A DNA stretch of 64,000 nucleotides from contig NZ_BAUA01000075.1 of the NCBI RefSeq assembly GCF_000710915.1, positions 62,001 to 126,000 of the forward strand, in the 5' to 3' direction. The stretch comes from Nocardia brasiliensis IFM 10847 (GTDB lineage Bacteria > Actinomycetota > Actinomycetes > Mycobacteriales > Mycobacteriaceae). Position numbers and translations under genes: made by a program. Shown here piece after piece: positions 63,072-64,000 of the stretch; within the stretch, counting starts at the first letter, position 1; every line of letters starts with the position of its first letter. Under the pieces are notes generated by a model. That model was given only the letters and a program-made list of their open reading frames with translations, was not told the DNA's origin and did not search any database.

Positions 63072-64000
63072 TCAACTCGGCAATGGATCGGCACCGAGGG
63101 TTTGCGTCCCATTCGCCGCGGACACCCGCACCATCGCGAACCCCTCGTCGATCATGTCTCGCTCGTAGTCTCGGATCGCGTCGAGTAGCGTGCCATGATC
63201 TGTCGCGGCGGCCAACGCGGCGGCGAGGGCCGCGGCGTCCCGCAGCGCCATGTTCGCGCCCGCACCGGCCGCGGGGCTCATGGCGTGGATCGCGTCACCG
63301 AGCAACGTCACGGTCGAACTCGGCCATGGTGCGACGGGCACGCTGCTGCGCACGACGATGGGGTAGACACTCGACGGAATCCAGCTCCCGACGATGCGAG
63401 TGACCAGCGGATGCCAGCCGAACAGCTGGTCGAGCACCAGGTTTCGCAGCTGCAGGCCGTCTGCCGATCGAAACTCGTTGTCACCCAAGGGCATTCGGTC
63501 GACCTGGCAGCCGAACAGCACAGCGAGCGTGTCCGTCACCGCCCCCAGCCGGAGTCCGGGGGCCAGCCGAGCGGCGGCCGTCGCCGGAGGTTCGCGGTAT
63601 TGCACGGGCGCGATACCGACGAACCGCCGGTCCGGATCCACCACGGAATTGAACACACTGAACATCGTCGGCGCAATGGCGCGTCGTAGTTCCGGCGTGA
63701 GTGGCACCCGGCCGTAGATCAGCCGCGTTCGGGTATCGACGACGCGGGCTTGCGGCAGCCGCACCCCTCGGATCGCCGACCCGATACCGTCCGCGCCGAC
63801 CAGCACCGCGCCGCGCACCTGTCCGCCGTCCGCGAATCGCGCTGTCACGCCACCGTTTTCCCTGACATATCCAAGGCACCGTCGCCCGAAATGCACGACG
63901 TCGCCGAGACCGGACAACAGGATCCGCCACAATATCCGCCGGTCGACCACCGTGTGCGCGGGCATGACCTCGGACCCGACGCTCTGCTCCGGTGCCGGTT
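63072..64000 (-). CDS. FAD-dependent monooxygenase, C-terminal part (runs off the window)
   Basis: At least 308 residues, with the frame open to the window edge. The DG motif is VRGAVLVGADGIGSAIRGV and the GD motif VTLLGDAIHAMSPAAGAGAN, followed by MALRDAAALAAALAAA. These belong to group A flavin hydroxylases; the N-terminal FAD-binding GxGxxG lies beyond the window. The stop is at 63072. Substrate unknown. Confidence 0.83.
   Translation of the reverse strand, partial: PAPEQSVGSEVMPAHTVVDRRILWRILLSGLGDVVHFGRRCLGYVRENGGVTARFADGGQVRGAVLVGADGIGSAIRGVRLPQARVVDTRTRLIYGRVPLTPELRRAIAPTMFSVFNSVVDPDRRFVGIAPVQYREPPATAAARLAPGLRLGAVTDTLAVLFGCQVDRMPLGDNEFRSADGLQLRNLVLDQLFGWHPLVTRIVGSWIPSSVYPIVVRSSVPVAPWPSSTVTLLGDAIHAMSPAAGAGANMALRDAAALAAALAAATDHGTLLDAIRDYERDMIDEGFAMVRVSAANGTQTLGADPLPS

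Overview
The window is high-GC actinobacterial DNA, most likely from a mycolic-acid-containing genus such as Nocardia (Rhodococcus is the main alternative). The evidence is an MmpS/MmpL pair, a secreted cutinase-like protein, an EspR-like nucleoid protein, IdeR-type iron boxes, and GTG/TTG starts with many ATGA/GTGA overlaps. No tRNA, rRNA, CRISPR array, IS element or prophage was recognised.

Region 1 (1-9.4 kb) is a terpenoid island. A family 2B encapsulin shell gene, cut by the window edge, lies directly downstream of a polyprenyl diphosphate synthase with the usual features of a family 2 encapsulin cargo. Divergent from these is a partial mevalonate operon (mevalonate kinase, HMG-CoA reductase, HMG-CoA synthase). 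An XRE/TPR regulator, a creatininase-family hydrolase and a class I terpene synthase follow. Together they suggest that prenyl diphosphate is made from a dedicated mevalonate supply, possibly inside a protein shell, and then cyclised.

Region 2 (9.5-21 kb) is catabolic and accessory. It has an EspR-like regulator, an acyl-CoA synthetase/aldehyde dehydrogenase pair, a frameshifted EthD gene, a GAF/Fis activator, a gamma-resorcylate-decarboxylase-like amidohydrolase, an exported FAD oxidoreductase with a secreted partner, and a rearrangement scar with two truncated genes.

Region 3 (21-33 kb) has an asparagine/aspartate catabolic operon (permease, asparaginase, aspartase) with a divergent FCD regulator that appears leaderless, then a ROK repressor with xylose isomerase, a Cu-only SOD-like secreted protein, an alpha/beta hydrolase, an AraC regulator and a flavin monooxygenase.

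Region 4 (33-43.3 kb) is the least understood. It holds a stand-alone alanyl-tRNA synthetase-like protein without editing or C-Ala domains, a three-helix membrane protein, an unknown small membrane protein, TetR plus an SDR with a degenerate active site, and a two-gene unit with a 1454-residue STAND/NACHT-like ATPase that may be a conflict or signalling system.

Region 5 (43.3-53.1 kb) holds bfd-bfr next to tandem IdeR-type boxes, a flavoprotein divergent from a LuxR regulator with a long inverted repeat between them, a multi-pass membrane protein, mmpS-mmpL, and small hypothetical genes.

Region 6 (53.1-61 kb) is a seven-gene aromatic-CoA operon: fused monooxygenase/reductase (frameshifted as given), SDR, MarR, enoyl-CoA hydratase, acyl-CoA dehydrogenase, aryl-CoA ligase and RidA-like protein. 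The content best fits the aerobic 2-aminobenzoyl-CoA pathway; salicylyl-CoA is the alternative. A cutinase-like protein, CutC and a partial flavin monooxygenase close the window.

Two genes carry single-base losses in GC-rich runs, which could be real mutations or sequencing errors.
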